A DNA stretch of 64,000 nt from Janthinobacterium sp. PAMC25594 (GTDB lineage: Bacteria; Pseudomonadota; Gammaproteobacteria; Burkholderiales; Burkholderiaceae_D), in the NCBI RefSeq assembly GCF_019443505.1, contig NZ_CP080377.1, forward strand, positions 4,526,001 through 4,590,000, in the 5' to 3' direction. The notes under the pieces are model-generated. The model did not search any database and had not been told where the DNA came from. It was given only the letters and a program-made list of their open reading frames with translations. This document shows, in pieces, positions 36,052 to 44,712 of this stretch. Position numbers and translations under genes: made by a program. The number at the start of each line of letters is the position of its first letter. Position 1 is the stretch's first letter.

Positions 36052-36921
36052 TTAGCGCACGATGCTGACGCGCTTGCCCGACAGGGTGCGGCGGGCCGGA
36101 TCGCCGTGCACGGTGATGCGGCCGGAACCGCTGGTGCGGGCATTGACTTCATTCTGGACGGTGACATCGATGTCGCCGGAACCGTTGCTCGCCAGATAGG
36201 CAACGTCGCTGCGCAGGGCCGCCAGGTTGATATCGCCCGAGCCATTCACGTTGGCGTCGAGGCGCTGTACGGCGCCGCTGGCGCTGATGCTGCCCGAGCC
36301 GTTAAGCGCCACGTTGATGCGTTCGCCGCGCAGGCTGCCCAGCTGGATGTTGCCCGAACCGTTCTGCACCGCGTCGGTGTTGCCGCTGGCGAGGGCCGCC
36401 GCGTTGATGCTGCCCGAGCCATTGTTGGCCACGTCGAAGCGTCCCACCGTGCCCGACAATTCGCTTTTCATCGAACCGCGTTGCTCCAGGCTGAAATCAT
36501 CGCCATTGAAACCGCTGGCCACCAGGCGGCCCGAGCCGGAAATGCGGATCTTCTTCAATTGCGGCGTCGTGTAGATGACGTGAATGCCATTGCTGCTGCG
36601 AATGTTCGTATCGCTCCAGATGCGCAGGGTGTTGCCGCTCACTTCACTATGGATGTGCGGCTGCAGATTGCTGTCCGCTTCGATCACCAGCGATGTTGCC
36701 GGGCCGACGCGCACGTCGATCTTGATGTCGATGCGCTTCATGCTGTCGATGTCGAGCGTGTTGATATTGCTGACCTGGCGCACGTCGCGGCTCACTTGCT
36801 CGTTGCCCTGGATGGCATTGCCGCCCGATTCGGCATAGCGCACTTCGCCATCATTGGGGCTGATGACGATGGCGCAACCGCCAAGGGCAACGGCACAGCA
36901 CAGGGCCAGCAAGGTACGCAT
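36052..36921 (-). CDS. Head GIN domain (DUF2807) lipoprotein
   Basis: A 289-residue lipoprotein has signal peptide and lipobox MRTLLALCCAVALGGC (Cys at 16) and AAGGAAACACC before the start. The rest is a DUF2807 right-handed beta-helix-like repeat built on recurring NGSGxI units (NNGSGSINAAAL, then QNGSGNIQLG, then LNGSGSISASG and VNGSGDINLAAL). It is predicted to be anchored in the outer membrane or periplasm. The role is unknown; family members often sit near envelope-stress genes. A TetR regulator gene lies divergently upstream. Confidence 0.88.
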   Translation of the reverse strand: MRTLLALCCAVALGGCAIVISPNDGEVRYAESGGNAIQGNEQVSRDVRQVSNINTLDIDSMKRIDIKIDVRVGPATSLVIEADSNLQPHIHSEVSGNTLRIWSDTNIRSSNGIHVIYTTPQLKKIRISGSGRLVASGFNGDDFSLEQRGSMKSELSGTVGRFDVANNGSGSINAAALASGNTDAVQNGSGNIQLGSLRGERINVALNGSGSISASGAVQRLDANVNGSGDINLAALRSDVAYLASNGSGDIDVTVQNEVNARTSGSGRITVHGDPARRTLSGKRVSIVR

Positions 36922-37195
36922 GGTGTTTCCTTTATGATTGTTGTAGTTCAGGACAAGAAAAAAGCCGGCTACCGCGCCGCGGTTGCCGTGCTGTCGATGG
37001 CAAGATAGCAAATCCGACACGCTTGCTGAGTGGAAATGCGATGAACTGCGCAAAACGGGGGCTGAAACGCATTCCGGTTCACCCGGTGCGACAGGGTCCG
37101 GCGCCAGAGGAGGTGTCGCCAACGCCGGCACGGAGCGTACAATACCCGTGTTCGGCGTGCCGGGCGGTGCCCCGCGTCGTGCCAGTGGCCTGCGC

Positions 37196-37224
37196 TTGAC
37201 CTTGGCGGTAGACAGGTCTACTAT
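37196..37224 (+). promoter_or_regulatory. Sigma-70 promoter of the TetR gene
   Basis: TTGACC (37,196-37,201) and TACTAT (37,219-37,224) are separated by 17 bases, 35 bases ahead of the TetR start codon. The TetR operator palindrome lies between the -10 element and the start. Confidence 0.6.
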
Positions 37225-37235
37225 TAATGACTCAA

Positions 37236-37248
37236 AAGTAAGTTACTT
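37236..37248. promoter_or_regulatory. Palindromic operator before the TetR gene
   Basis: AAGTAA-G-TTACTT is a perfect 13-bp palindrome located 11-23 bases before the start codon and just after the promoter -10. It fits autorepression by the TetR protein. ACTTACTTAC-like half-sites are common for this family. Confidence 0.6.
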
Positions 37249-37258
37249 GGAAAGACAC

Positions 37259-37909
37259 ATGCAAGCCCCGATTGATACCAAGCCCCGCTGGGAGCGGCGC
37301 AAGGATGCCCGCCCACAGGAATTGCTCGCCGCCGCCCTCGACCTGTTTGTCGAACGGGGCTTCGCATCGACGCGCCTGGAGGATGTGGCCAAGCGGGCCG
37401 GCGTGTCGAAAGGCACGCTGTACCTGTACTTTGAGAATAAACAAGAGCTGTTCAAGGCCGTGGTGCGCGACAATATCGTGCAGTCGATCGGCGAGGCGGA
37501 AGACAGCATGGCCGCCTCGGACAGCAGCAGCGCCGAGTTGTTGCGCAAGGTGATGATGCAGTGGTGGGAAGAGTTCGGCGCCACGAAACTGGCCGGCTTG
37601 ACCAAGCTGATGCTGGCCGAAGCGAACAATTTCCCGGAACTGGCGCAGTTTTACAACGAAGAAGTCGTCACGCGCGGCAATGCCCTGATCGTCAGCCTGC
37701 TGGAACGGGGCATGCAACGCGGCGAATTCCGCCAGGTCGATCCCGTGCTGGTCAGCACCATCCTCAGCGCGCCCGTCACCATGCTCATGATGTGGACGCA
37801 CTCCTTTGTGCCGTGCGAGGTCAAGAATATCGATCCGCTCGCCTATATGGATGCGTTTATCGACATGAGCGTGCGCAGCCTGCAGGTGGAGGCGCCTGGA
37901 AAAAGCTGA
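37259..37909 (+). CDS. TetR/AcrR-family transcriptional regulator
   Basis: A 216-residue regulator starts with ATG at 37,259. The N-terminal HTH is typical (RPQELLAAALDLFVERGFAS, then DVAKRAGVSKGTLYLYF). The C-terminal ligand domain resembles AcrR-like regulators with a TetR_C region (FVPCEVKNIDPLAYMDAF). A palindrome sits in its promoter. The regulated target is unknown; the tolC-containing gene cluster lies downstream on the same strand after another gene start. Confidence 0.92.
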   Translation: MQAPIDTKPRWERRKDARPQELLAAALDLFVERGFASTRLEDVAKRAGVSKGTLYLYFENKQELFKAVVRDNIVQSIGEAEDSMAASDSSSAELLRKVMMQWWEEFGATKLAGLTKLMLAEANNFPELAQFYNEEVVTRGNALIVSLLERGMQRGEFRQVDPVLVSTILSAPVTMLMMWTHSFVPCEVKNIDPLAYMDAFIDMSVRSLQVEAPGKS

Positions 37910-38078
37910 TGCGCTGAGCCTGCTTCCACCGTTCAGTTGCCCCTTTTCCAAGGTTCGCCCCCCCAAATCTGCAGATCGTCGCAAATTTCCTCCATTCCCC
38001 GCCTTTATGGTTAACATGTGCTTTCAGCCAGTTCAACGATAAAATGGCGGATTATTACTTCACTTACCGAGTCCAAAG

Positions 38079-38729
38079 ATGAATATCGAACAAGCCCGCT
38101 TCAATATGATCGAACAGCAGATCCGTCCATGGGACGTACTGGATCTCGACGTGCTGGAGCTGTTGAACGTGGTCAAGCGTGAAGATTTCGTGCCGGCCGC
38201 CTATAAAAACCTGGCCTTCGTCGATACGGAAATTCCACTGGGCGGCGGCGAATGCATGTTGACGCCAAAGCTGGAAGCGCGCATTTTGCAAGACGTAGCC
38301 GTCAAGAAGCATGAAAATGTGCTGGAGATCGGCGCCGGTAGCGGCTATATGGCCGCTTTGCTGGCGCACAAGGCACGCCATGTGACGAGCGTGGAAATCG
38401 TTCCCCAATTGAAAACCCTGGCCGAGCAGAACCTGGCCGCCAACGGCGTGACGAACGTCACCGTGGAACTGGGCGACGGCGCCCAAGGCTGGAGCAAGGG
38501 TGCGCCGTACGACGTGATCGTCGTGTCCGGCTCCCTGGCCGTGTTGCCGGAAGCACTGTTGCAACAAGTCAAAGTCGGCGGCCGCATCCTGGCCATCATC
38601 GGCGAAGCGCCGATCATGTCGGCGCACCTGATCACGCGCAGCTCGGACAAGGCTTATGACACGCGCAAGCTGTTTGAAACCAATGTCACGCCGCTGCAAG
38701 CGGTGGCACCGTCGCATTTCCAGTTCTGA
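38079..38729 (+). CDS. Protein-L-isoaspartate O-methyltransferase family protein
   Basis: A 216-residue SAM-dependent methyltransferase of the PCMT family repairs isoaspartyl residues or has a related role. It has EIPLGGGECMLTPKLEARIL, the SAM-binding motif VLEIGAGSGYMAALLA (about residues 81-96), then SVEIVPQLKTLAEQNL and GGRILAIIGE. Compared with the classic enzyme the motif TISQP is replaced by CMLTP, which is a common betaproteobacterial variant of uncertain activity. It heads a cluster with a rhodanese gene and tolC. Confidence 0.88.
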   Translation: MNIEQARFNMIEQQIRPWDVLDLDVLELLNVVKREDFVPAAYKNLAFVDTEIPLGGGECMLTPKLEARILQDVAVKKHENVLEIGAGSGYMAALLAHKARHVTSVEIVPQLKTLAEQNLAANGVTNVTVELGDGAQGWSKGAPYDVIVVSGSLAVLPEALLQQVKVGGRILAIIGEAPIMSAHLITRSSDKAYDTRKLFETNVTPLQAVAPSHFQF

Positions 38730-38742
38730 GGCGACCGATTCG

Positions 38743-39066
38743 ATGGAGCATTTGAGTGCACCGCAGCTGGCCGCCTGGCTGGCTGACCCTTCCCGCCCGC
38801 GTCCTGTTTTGCTGGACGTGCGGGAACAGTGGGAGTTCGATCTGTGCCACCTCGACGGGGCCACCCTGATGCAGATGAACTCGATTCCTGCGCGCATCGA
38901 TGACCTCGATGAAGACGCCGAGATCGTCTGCATCTGCCATCACGGCATGCGCAGCATGCAGGTGGCGGCCTTCCTGGAGCGCAATGGTTTTGGCAAGATC
39001 AGTAATTTGACGGGCGGTGTGCATGCCTGGGTGCTGCAAGTCGACAGCGCGATGCCGAAATACTAA
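38743..39066 (+). CDS. Rhodanese-like protein
   Basis: A 107-residue single-domain sulfurtransferase has the N-terminal LLDVREQWEFDLCHLDGA. The active-site loop is CHHGMRSMQVAAFL with the catalytic Cys and the CXXGXR pattern, followed by GFGKISNLTGGVHAW. It is probably cytosolic and starts 14 bases after the upstream methyltransferase gene. It forms a conserved trio with the methyltransferase and tolC in betaproteobacteria, with unknown functional link. Confidence 0.92.
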   Translation: MEHLSAPQLAAWLADPSRPRPVLLDVREQWEFDLCHLDGATLMQMNSIPARIDDLDEDAEIVCICHHGMRSMQVAAFLERNGFGKISNLTGGVHAWVLQVDSAMPKY

Positions 39067-39207
39067 GTTAATTCGCAGTAGATGCACCCAGGCATGTTTT
39101 CCTGCATGCCTGCGGAGGCCTGTACCCCGCTGATCCGGCGGGCGCAAGGCATGCGGTAGCAGATTTTTGATTCCATCAACTTTTGACGACTCCAACGGAG
39201 AAATGCA

Positions 39208-40530
39208 ATGCGGAAACCCCTTATCGCCGTGCTGATGACCAGCGCCTTTGTCTCGATGACATGCTCGCTGCAAGCGCAGGCGGCCGATCTCATCCAGGTG
39301 TACCAGCAGGCGCTGGCCAATGACGCGCAGTACGCCAGTGCGCGCGCGGCCCTGTCGGCCGGGATGGAGCGGGTTCCGCAGGGGCTGGCAGGCTTGCTGC
39401 CGCAAGTGTCCGCCTCGGGCAGCAATACGCGCAATAACATCGAGCCGATCACCAGCACGATCTCCATGCCCACGGTCAAGGTGCACACGAATAGCTACAA
39501 TCTGACCCTGGCGCAGCCGCTGTTCCGCTGGGACCGCTGGGAAACGTATCAGCAAAGCAAACTGGCGCAGGCGATAGCCGAAGCGCAATTTGCACAGGTG
39601 CAGCAAGACCTGATCACGCGTGTGGCGCAGGCGTATTTCGACGTGCTCAGCGCGCAAGACAACCTGGGCGCGACGCAGGCGCAAAAGGTCGCCACGACGG
39701 AGCAGCTGGCATCGGCCAAGCGCAACTTCGAAGTCGGCACGCAAACGATTACCGACACGCATGAAGCGCAGGCGGCCTACGACCTGGTGGTGGCGCAGGA
39801 ATTTGCCGCCATCAATGACCTGGCCAACAAGCGCAGCGCGCTGCAAACCATCATCGGCGAGGCCCCGGCATCGCTGGCGCCGATGCGTACGGGCGTCGTC
39901 CTCAGCGCGCCGGAACCGGCCGCCATCGAGCCGTGGGTGAGCTCGGCGGAAGAGCAGAACTACGGCGTCGTCACGGCCCAGTTCAACGTGGAATCGGCCA
40001 AGCGCGACATCGGCCGCAACCGCGCCGGCCACTATCCGACGCTGGACCTGATCGCCAACGCGGGCCATACCTATACGACGGGCGGCGGTAACGGCAATTC
40101 CAACAACAACGCCATCGGCGTGCAGTGGAGCATCCCGATTTTCAGCGGCTTTGCCGTTACCAGCAAGGTGCGCGAATCGATTGCGCTGGAAAACAAGGCC
40201 CGCAACGACCTGGAAACGGCACGCCGCACGGCATCGCAGGGCGCGCGCCAGGCTTTCCTGGGCGTCAATAGCGGCCTGGCGCAAGTCAAGGCGCTGGAAG
40301 CGGCGGAAGTGTCGAGCAAATCGGCGCTGGAGTCGAACCAGCTCGGTTACCAGGTGGGCGTGCGCATCAATATCGACGTGTTGAATGCACAGAAACAATT
40401 GTTCTCGACGCAAAAAGACCTGTCGAAAGCGCGCTACGACACCATCATGAACGGCTTGCGCCTGAAGGCGGCGGCCGGCACCCTGAAGGAAACGGATTTG
40501 ATGCCCGTCAACGCCTTGCTCGACAAGTAA
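39208..40530 (+). CDS. tolC: TolC-family outer membrane efflux channel
   Basis: A 440-residue protein forms the trimeric outer membrane channel of drug efflux and type I secretion systems. It starts with a signal peptide (MRKPLIAVLMTSAFVSMTCS, then LQAQAA). Duplicated TolC repeats follow, each with an alpha-helical barrel (LIQVYQQALANDAQYASARA and DLVVAQEFAAINDLANKRSA) and the SYNLTLAQPLFRWDRW strand typical of the family. A terminator follows. It could serve the C39 exporter found at 1,698-5,317, since that locus lacks its own channel. Confidence 0.94.
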   Translation: MRKPLIAVLMTSAFVSMTCSLQAQAADLIQVYQQALANDAQYASARAALSAGMERVPQGLAGLLPQVSASGSNTRNNIEPITSTISMPTVKVHTNSYNLTLAQPLFRWDRWETYQQSKLAQAIAEAQFAQVQQDLITRVAQAYFDVLSAQDNLGATQAQKVATTEQLASAKRNFEVGTQTITDTHEAQAAYDLVVAQEFAAINDLANKRSALQTIIGEAPASLAPMRTGVVLSAPEPAAIEPWVSSAEEQNYGVVTAQFNVESAKRDIGRNRAGHYPTLDLIANAGHTYTTGGGNGNSNNNAIGVQWSIPIFSGFAVTSKVRESIALENKARNDLETARRTASQGARQAFLGVNSGLAQVKALEAAEVSSKSALESNQLGYQVGVRINIDVLNAQKQLFSTQKDLSKARYDTIMNGLRLKAAAGTLKETDLMPVNALLDK

Positions 40531-40550
40531 GCGCGCTCTTGCTTTGAATG

Positions 40551-40584
40551 AAAACCAGCACCGGTGACGGCGCTGGTTTTTTTT
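40551..40584. terminator. Terminator of tolC, possibly bidirectional
   Basis: CCAGCACCG pairs with CGGCGCTGG around GTGA with one mismatch, and TTTTTTTT follows. The A run before the stem allows use by the convergent gene ending at 40,600. Confidence 0.8.
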
Positions 40585-40599
40585 CGTCTTGAGGTGTTG

Positions 40600-41067
40600 T
40601 CACACGGCGCGGCTGTTGGCGATCTGTGTGAGTACAACACCGGCCACCACCAGGCCCGCGCCGGCCCAGTGCAGCGGAGAAATATGCTTGACGGCAAAAC
40701 CCAGCAAGCCGTAGCGGTCGATGGCCAGCGCGGCCAGCATTTGTCCGCCGATGACGGCCGCCATGAAGGGGCCGGAGCCCATGCGCGGCGCCAGCATCAG
40801 CGCGGCCGTAATATAAAACATGCCGGCCGCGCCGCCCAGCCAGGACCAGCCGGGCCCGCGCACGGCGAGGTGAAAATCGGGCGCCGGCACTCTCCAGAGC
40901 AGCATCACCAGTGAAGCGAGCATGGCGCTGACGGCCAGCGAGGCGAGCGTGGCCCACAACGGGTGGCCCAGGTTGCGGCCCAGTGCGGCATTCGCGCCCG
41001 CCTGGAAGGGGACGACGGCGCCGGCCAGCATGGCCAGCGGGGCAAACAGGGTGATCCATCCGTTCAT
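40600..41067 (-). CDS. YdcZ-type DMT-family transporter
   Basis: A 155-residue protein of the DUF606/YdcZ family has five hydrophobic helices. It starts MNGWITLFAPLAMLAGAVVP at 41,067, with GGAG six bases upstream. It has GANAALGRNLGHPLWATLAS and the conserved GGQMLAALAIDRYGLLG. Members are small inner membrane transporters, possibly for multidrug or metabolite export, with unknown substrate. It is divergent from a LysR-family regulator that probably controls it. Confidence 0.85.
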   Translation of the reverse strand: MNGWITLFAPLAMLAGAVVPFQAGANAALGRNLGHPLWATLASLAVSAMLASLVMLLWRVPAPDFHLAVRGPGWSWLGGAAGMFYITAALMLAPRMGSGPFMAAVIGGQMLAALAIDRYGLLGFAVKHISPLHWAGAGLVVAGVVLTQIANSRAV

Positions 41068-41151
41068 GTAGGACTCCATGCGTGTTGAGTTGATGGCGTC
41101 ATCGTATTATGCTGTGATGATTAAATCCAATTCGTAATTTGTCATCCAACT

Positions 41152-42066
41152 ATGCACCAAATGAATAATCTGCGCGCCGTCGATCTGAACTTGCTGGTGA
41201 TCCTGGAAGCGCTGCTCAGCGAGCGCCATTTGTCGCGCGCGGCCGAACGCCTGCACATGAGTCAGCCTGCCGTCAGCCATGCGCTGGCGCGCTTGCGCCA
41301 TTTGCTGGACGATCCGCTGCTGCTGCGCGGCAAGGGCGGCTTCCAGCCCACGGCGCGCGCACTGGAATTGGCGCGGCCGCTGGCCGAAGCGCTGCAAAGC
41401 GTGCGCTCCGTGCTGGGTGGCGCCGTTTTCGAGGCGGCCACGGCGCAGCGCGTGTTTCGTCTGGCGATGTCGGATTACGGCGCGGCGTTGCTCTTGCCGC
41501 GCTTGTTGCGCCGCTTGCGCGTGGAAGCGCCCGGCATCGACGTGGCCGTCAGCTACGCCAGCCGTCCTGCCGTGATCGCTGGCGTGCAGGATGGCGAGAT
41601 CGACCTGGCGCTGGGCGTGTTCCCGCAACTGCCCGAGCATTTACATAGAGAAACCCTATTCGAGGAAACATTCGTGTGCGCGCTGGACCCGGCCAGCCTG
41701 GCGCCGGGCGAAGCGCTGAGTCTGGAGGCATACCTGGCGCGCCCGCACGTGCTGGTGGCATCCAGCGAGGGGGGCATGGCGGCCGAAGTGGACGCGGCGC
41801 TGGCTCAGCTGGGCCAGGCGCGCCGCATCGCCGTGCGCGTGCCGTACTGGACGGTCGCACCCGATGTCGTGATGGGGACGGACATGATTTTGACGGTGGC
41901 GCGGCGCGCCTTGCACGGCAGCGCGGCGCAAGGGCTGGCGCAGCATTCTGCGCCGTTTGCCATCGCGCCGTTTGCGTTTGAAGCGATACGGCACCGCCGC
42001 ACGGACGGTGATGCGGGCATCGCCTGGCTGCGCGCGGCCGTTGCAACGGCCGCCGGGCCAGGCTGA
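41152..42066 (+). CDS. LysR-family regulator divergent from the YdcZ-type transporter
   Basis: A 304-residue LysR protein has the winged HTH in residues 5-65 (LNLLVILEALLSERHLSRAA, then MSQPAVSHALARLRHLLDDP). The effector domain resembles NodD/NahR-type proteins (FRLAMSDYGAALLLPRLLRR). The start is taken at 41,152; the ATG at 41,161 is an equally good alternative. It shares a short promoter region with the divergent transporter gene, the classic arrangement for a LysR regulator and its target. Confidence 0.9.
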   Translation: MHQMNNLRAVDLNLLVILEALLSERHLSRAAERLHMSQPAVSHALARLRHLLDDPLLLRGKGGFQPTARALELARPLAEALQSVRSVLGGAVFEAATAQRVFRLAMSDYGAALLLPRLLRRLRVEAPGIDVAVSYASRPAVIAGVQDGEIDLALGVFPQLPEHLHRETLFEETFVCALDPASLAPGEALSLEAYLARPHVLVASSEGGMAAEVDAALAQLGQARRIAVRVPYWTVAPDVVMGTDMILTVARRALHGSAAQGLAQHSAPFAIAPFAFEAIRHRRTDGDAGIAWLRAAVATAAGPG

Positions 42067-42070
42067 GGAC

Positions 42071-42478
42071 TTACAGGCCGCCGCCCTGGCCGTCGAACTT
42101 GCGCTCGATCAATTCGATCTTGTAGCCGTCCGGATCGGTGATGAAGGCGATGACGGTATTGCCGCCCTTGACGGGGCCCGGTTCGCGCGTGACGTTGCCG
42201 CCATTCGCGCGTGCCGCGTCGCAGGCGGCGACGATGTCGTCGGCCGAGATGGCGATGTGGCCATACGCCGTGCCCAGCTCGTAGCTGGTGGTGCCATAGT
42301 TATACGTCAGTTCCAGTTCCGCGTGGTCGGGGTTCGAACCATAGCCGACGAAGGCCAGCGTGTACTGGTATTCGGGATTGTCGCTGGTGCGCAGCAACTT
42401 CATGCCCAGGACCTTGGTGTAAAAATCGATGGAGCGCTGCAGGTCGCCGACCCGTAACATGGTGTGCAAAATACGCAT
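42071..42478 (-). CDS. gloA: Lactoylglutathione lyase (glyoxalase I)
   Basis: A 135-residue enzyme turns the methylglyoxal-glutathione hemithioacetal into S-lactoylglutathione for detoxification. The metal ligands are at the same positions as in E. coli GloA: His5, Glu56, His74 and Glu122 ([10 protein letters not shown], then [17 protein letters not shown] and KIELIE). The start at 42,478 has AAGGA six bases upstream. It converges with the LysR gene. The next gene upstream on the same strand, osmC, is a related stress function. Confidence 0.96.
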   Translation of the reverse strand: MRILHTMLRVGDLQRSIDFYTKVLGMKLLRTSDNPEYQYTLAFVGYGSNPDHAELELTYNYGTTSYELGTAYGHIAISADDIVAACDAARANGGNVTREPGPVKGGNTVIAFITDPDGYKIELIERKFDGQGGGL

Positions 42479-42602
42479 CGTGAATCCTTGATGGTGATAG
42501 GGGAATGGCAGGATTTTATGCGGTTTATGGCTTTCTTGCCGAGACCGCCCCGGCTGCCCTGGTGCAGGACAGCCGCAGACGGTGACCTTGGTGCCTCTGG
42601 AT

Positions 42603-43025
42603 TTACTCCAGACGGGCGTCCAGGGTGATTTCCGTGGCCAGCAATTTGGACACGGGGCAACCGAGCTTGGCGCGCAGTGCCACATCCTGGAACGCTGCGT
42701 CGGTGGCGCCGGGAATGGTGGCCACCAGGGTCAGGTGCACGGCCGTGATGGCATAGCTGCCATCGATTTTTTCCAGGCTGACATCGGCCGTGGTTTTCAG
42801 GGCCGTGGCGCGCAAGCCCGCCTCGCCCAGCTGGCCGGACAAGGCCATGGTGAAGCAGGCGGCGTGGGCGGCGCCGATCAGTTCTTCCGGATTGCTGCCG
42901 GGACCGTCTTCGAAGCGCGTGTTGAAACCATATGCCACATTGTCGAGCGCGCCGCTTTCGGTGGAAATGAAACCTTTGCCATCTTTAAGGCCGCCACTCC
43001 AGACGGCTGATCCTGTTTTTTTCAT
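42603..43025 (-). CDS. OsmC-family peroxiredoxin
   Basis: A 140-residue OsmC/Ohr-family hydroperoxide reductase has the two redox cysteines Cys57 ([10 protein letters not shown]) and Cys123 ([10 protein letters not shown]). The early motif [20 protein letters not shown] is typical of OsmC rather than Ohr. It reduces organic hydroperoxides in the cytosol. It is transcribed toward gloA. Confidence 0.93.
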   Translation of the reverse strand: MKKTGSAVWSGGLKDGKGFISTESGALDNVAYGFNTRFEDGPGSNPEELIGAAHAACFTMALSGQLGEAGLRATALKTTADVSLEKIDGSYAITAVHLTLVATIPGATDAAFQDVALRAKLGCPVSKLLATEITLDARLE

Positions 43026-43170
43026 TATGTACTCCTTGCGTGGTTCGAAGGTCCATCATGCGCGCCATGCCCTTGCGCTTCCGTTCGTTGCGTCACACAG
43101 GGGGCGAATGCGTGGCGCCAAGGCATACACGGCGCGGAGTCGGCAAAGTCGCGGTGCCTGACAGTTCGAC

Positions 43171-43437
43171 TCAGCGCGCCTTCTTTGGTTCCAGATGCGC
43201 GTCGGGGCGGGCCTGTTGCGGCGCGGCCGGCTTGACTTTTTCCACGCCGGGCTGGGCGTGGCGGTCCGTGTCGACCAGGCCCTGTTCCAGGTCGCTGGCC
43301 GCCTGTTGCATGATCTTGCGCGGATGCACGTTCTGCGCATCGGGCGATTCGTCGCGCTCATGCGGCAGACGGTCGACACCGTCATTCTGGACCTTTGCAT
43401 CGGTATTGATCTTGCGTTCGCTATGCTGGCTAACCAT
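43171..43437 (-). CDS. Small hydrophilic, probably disordered protein
   Basis: An 88-residue protein has an excellent AGGAGG ribosome binding site five bases before the ATG at 43,437. It is rich in Gln/Asp/Pro/Lys ([20 protein letters not shown], then [20 protein letters not shown]) with no hydrophobic core. No family was recognised. It is divergent from nadK across the LexA box, so it may be SOS-regulated too. Confidence 0.65.
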   Translation of the reverse strand: MVSQHSERKINTDAKVQNDGVDRLPHERDESPDAQNVHPRKIMQQAASDLEQGLVDTDRHAQPGVEKVKPAAPQQARPDAHLEPKKAR

Positions 43438-43604
43438 ATGGCCTCCTGACAATAAAGTGCAACCAGTGTCCTGCCGCGCCAGGCCGTCTGCAAGCGAATT
43501 TGTCCATGCAGGGAGCGCTGGCGCACGCATGGACGATTCTTTTTCTGCGCTACACTGCGTGCAACACCAAGAACGCCCCTTGCGGGCACACGGCAGCCGC
43601 ACTA

Positions 43605-43624
43605 TACTGTGCATATATACAGTA
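43605..43624. promoter_or_regulatory. LexA/SOS box upstream of nadK-recN
   Basis: TACTGTGCATATATACAGTA matches the LexA consensus (CTGT-N8-ACAG) with perfect outer arms and an AT-rich centre. It lies 70-89 bases before the nadK start and 168-187 bases from the divergent gene start at 43,437. recN in this operon is a well-known SOS gene. Confidence 0.9.
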
Positions 43625-43693
43625 TCATGCGATGCCGGCGTGCGACGCGACAGCCTGGGGCGGTTTGCCACCGAATTCACTACCGAGACTCAT

Positions 43694-44665
43694 ATGCCCG
43701 TCGATACACACGCCGAACAACGCGCCGAACAGCCAGCCGCGACCTTGCCAGCCCCGGGCGAGCGCTTTAACCTGGGCGCCAAGACCATCGCCCTGGTCGT
43801 GCGCCAGAATACGGATGGCATTGCCGAGCCCGTGAAAAGCATCGTCGATTTCCTGCAAGTGCTGGGCCACACGGTGGTCTTCGAGGCGGAGACGGCCGCG
43901 CATCTGAACCTGGCGTTTCCCGGCGTGCGCGCCATGTCGCCGGCCGAGATCGGCGCCGCCGCCGATTGCGCCATCGTCATGGGCGGCGACGGCACCATGC
44001 TGGGCATTGCGCGCCAGCTGGCGCCATTCGACGTTCCCTTGATCGGTATCAATCAAGGACGCCTGGGTTTCATGACCGATATCCCGCTCGAGCGCATGCT
44101 GCCCGTGCTGGCGCAAATTCTCGGCGGCCGCTTCAAGGCCGAACGCCGCACCTTGCTCGAAGGCAGCGTGCTGCGCGACGGCGAGTCGATTCACGTGGGC
44201 ATGGCCGTCAACGATGTCGTCGTCTCGCGCGGGGGCGGTGCCGGCATGGCCGAATTGCGTGTCGAAGTCGACGGCCACTTCATGTACAACCAGCGTTCGG
44301 ATGGCCTGATCATTTCCACGCCCACGGGCTCGACCGCGTACTCGCTGTCGGCCGGCGGCCCCTTGCTGCATCCGACCCTGGGCGGCATCGTGCTCGTGCC
44401 GATCGCTCCGCATGCGCTGTCGAACCGCCCCATCGTCTTGCCCGATTCCAGCCAGATCGTCGTGGAAATCGTGCGCGGGCGCGATATCAGCGTCAATTTC
44501 GACATGCAGACCTTTGCCAGCCTGGTGCAGCAAGACCGCATCCTCATCCGCCGTTCGCCGCACACGATTACCTTCCTGCATCCGGAAGGGTGGAGTTACT
44601 ACAACACCCTGCGTGAAAAATTGCACTGGAATGAGTACCCGTCGGGCGAGGGCAAGCTCAGCTAA
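43694..44665 (+). CDS. nadK: NAD kinase
   Basis: A 323-residue enzyme phosphorylates NAD to NADP. It has the [14 protein letters not shown] motif (about residues 95-108), then the [11 protein letters not shown], the NE/D-like [10 protein letters not shown] and the [16 protein letters not shown] stretches typical of the family. The ATG at 43,694 adds about 30 unconserved residues, so a later start cannot be excluded. It forms an operon with recN downstream (48 bases apart) and lies behind a LexA box. Confidence 0.95.
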   Translation: MPVDTHAEQRAEQPAATLPAPGERFNLGAKTIALVVRQNTDGIAEPVKSIVDFLQVLGHTVVFEAETAAHLNLAFPGVRAMSPAEIGAAADCAIVMGGDGTMLGIARQLAPFDVPLIGINQGRLGFMTDIPLERMLPVLAQILGGRFKAERRTLLEGSVLRDGESIHVGMAVNDVVVSRGGGAGMAELRVEVDGHFMYNQRSDGLIISTPTGSTAYSLSAGGPLLHPTLGGIVLVPIAPHALSNRPIVLPDSSQIVVEIVRGRDISVNFDMQTFASLVQQDRILIRRSPHTITFLHPEGWSYYNTLREKLHWNEYPSGEGKLS

Positions 44666-44712
44666 CATTTTATCCACGTCAACCCGCGGTGCGCCGCCTA
44701 ACCACAGAAGCC

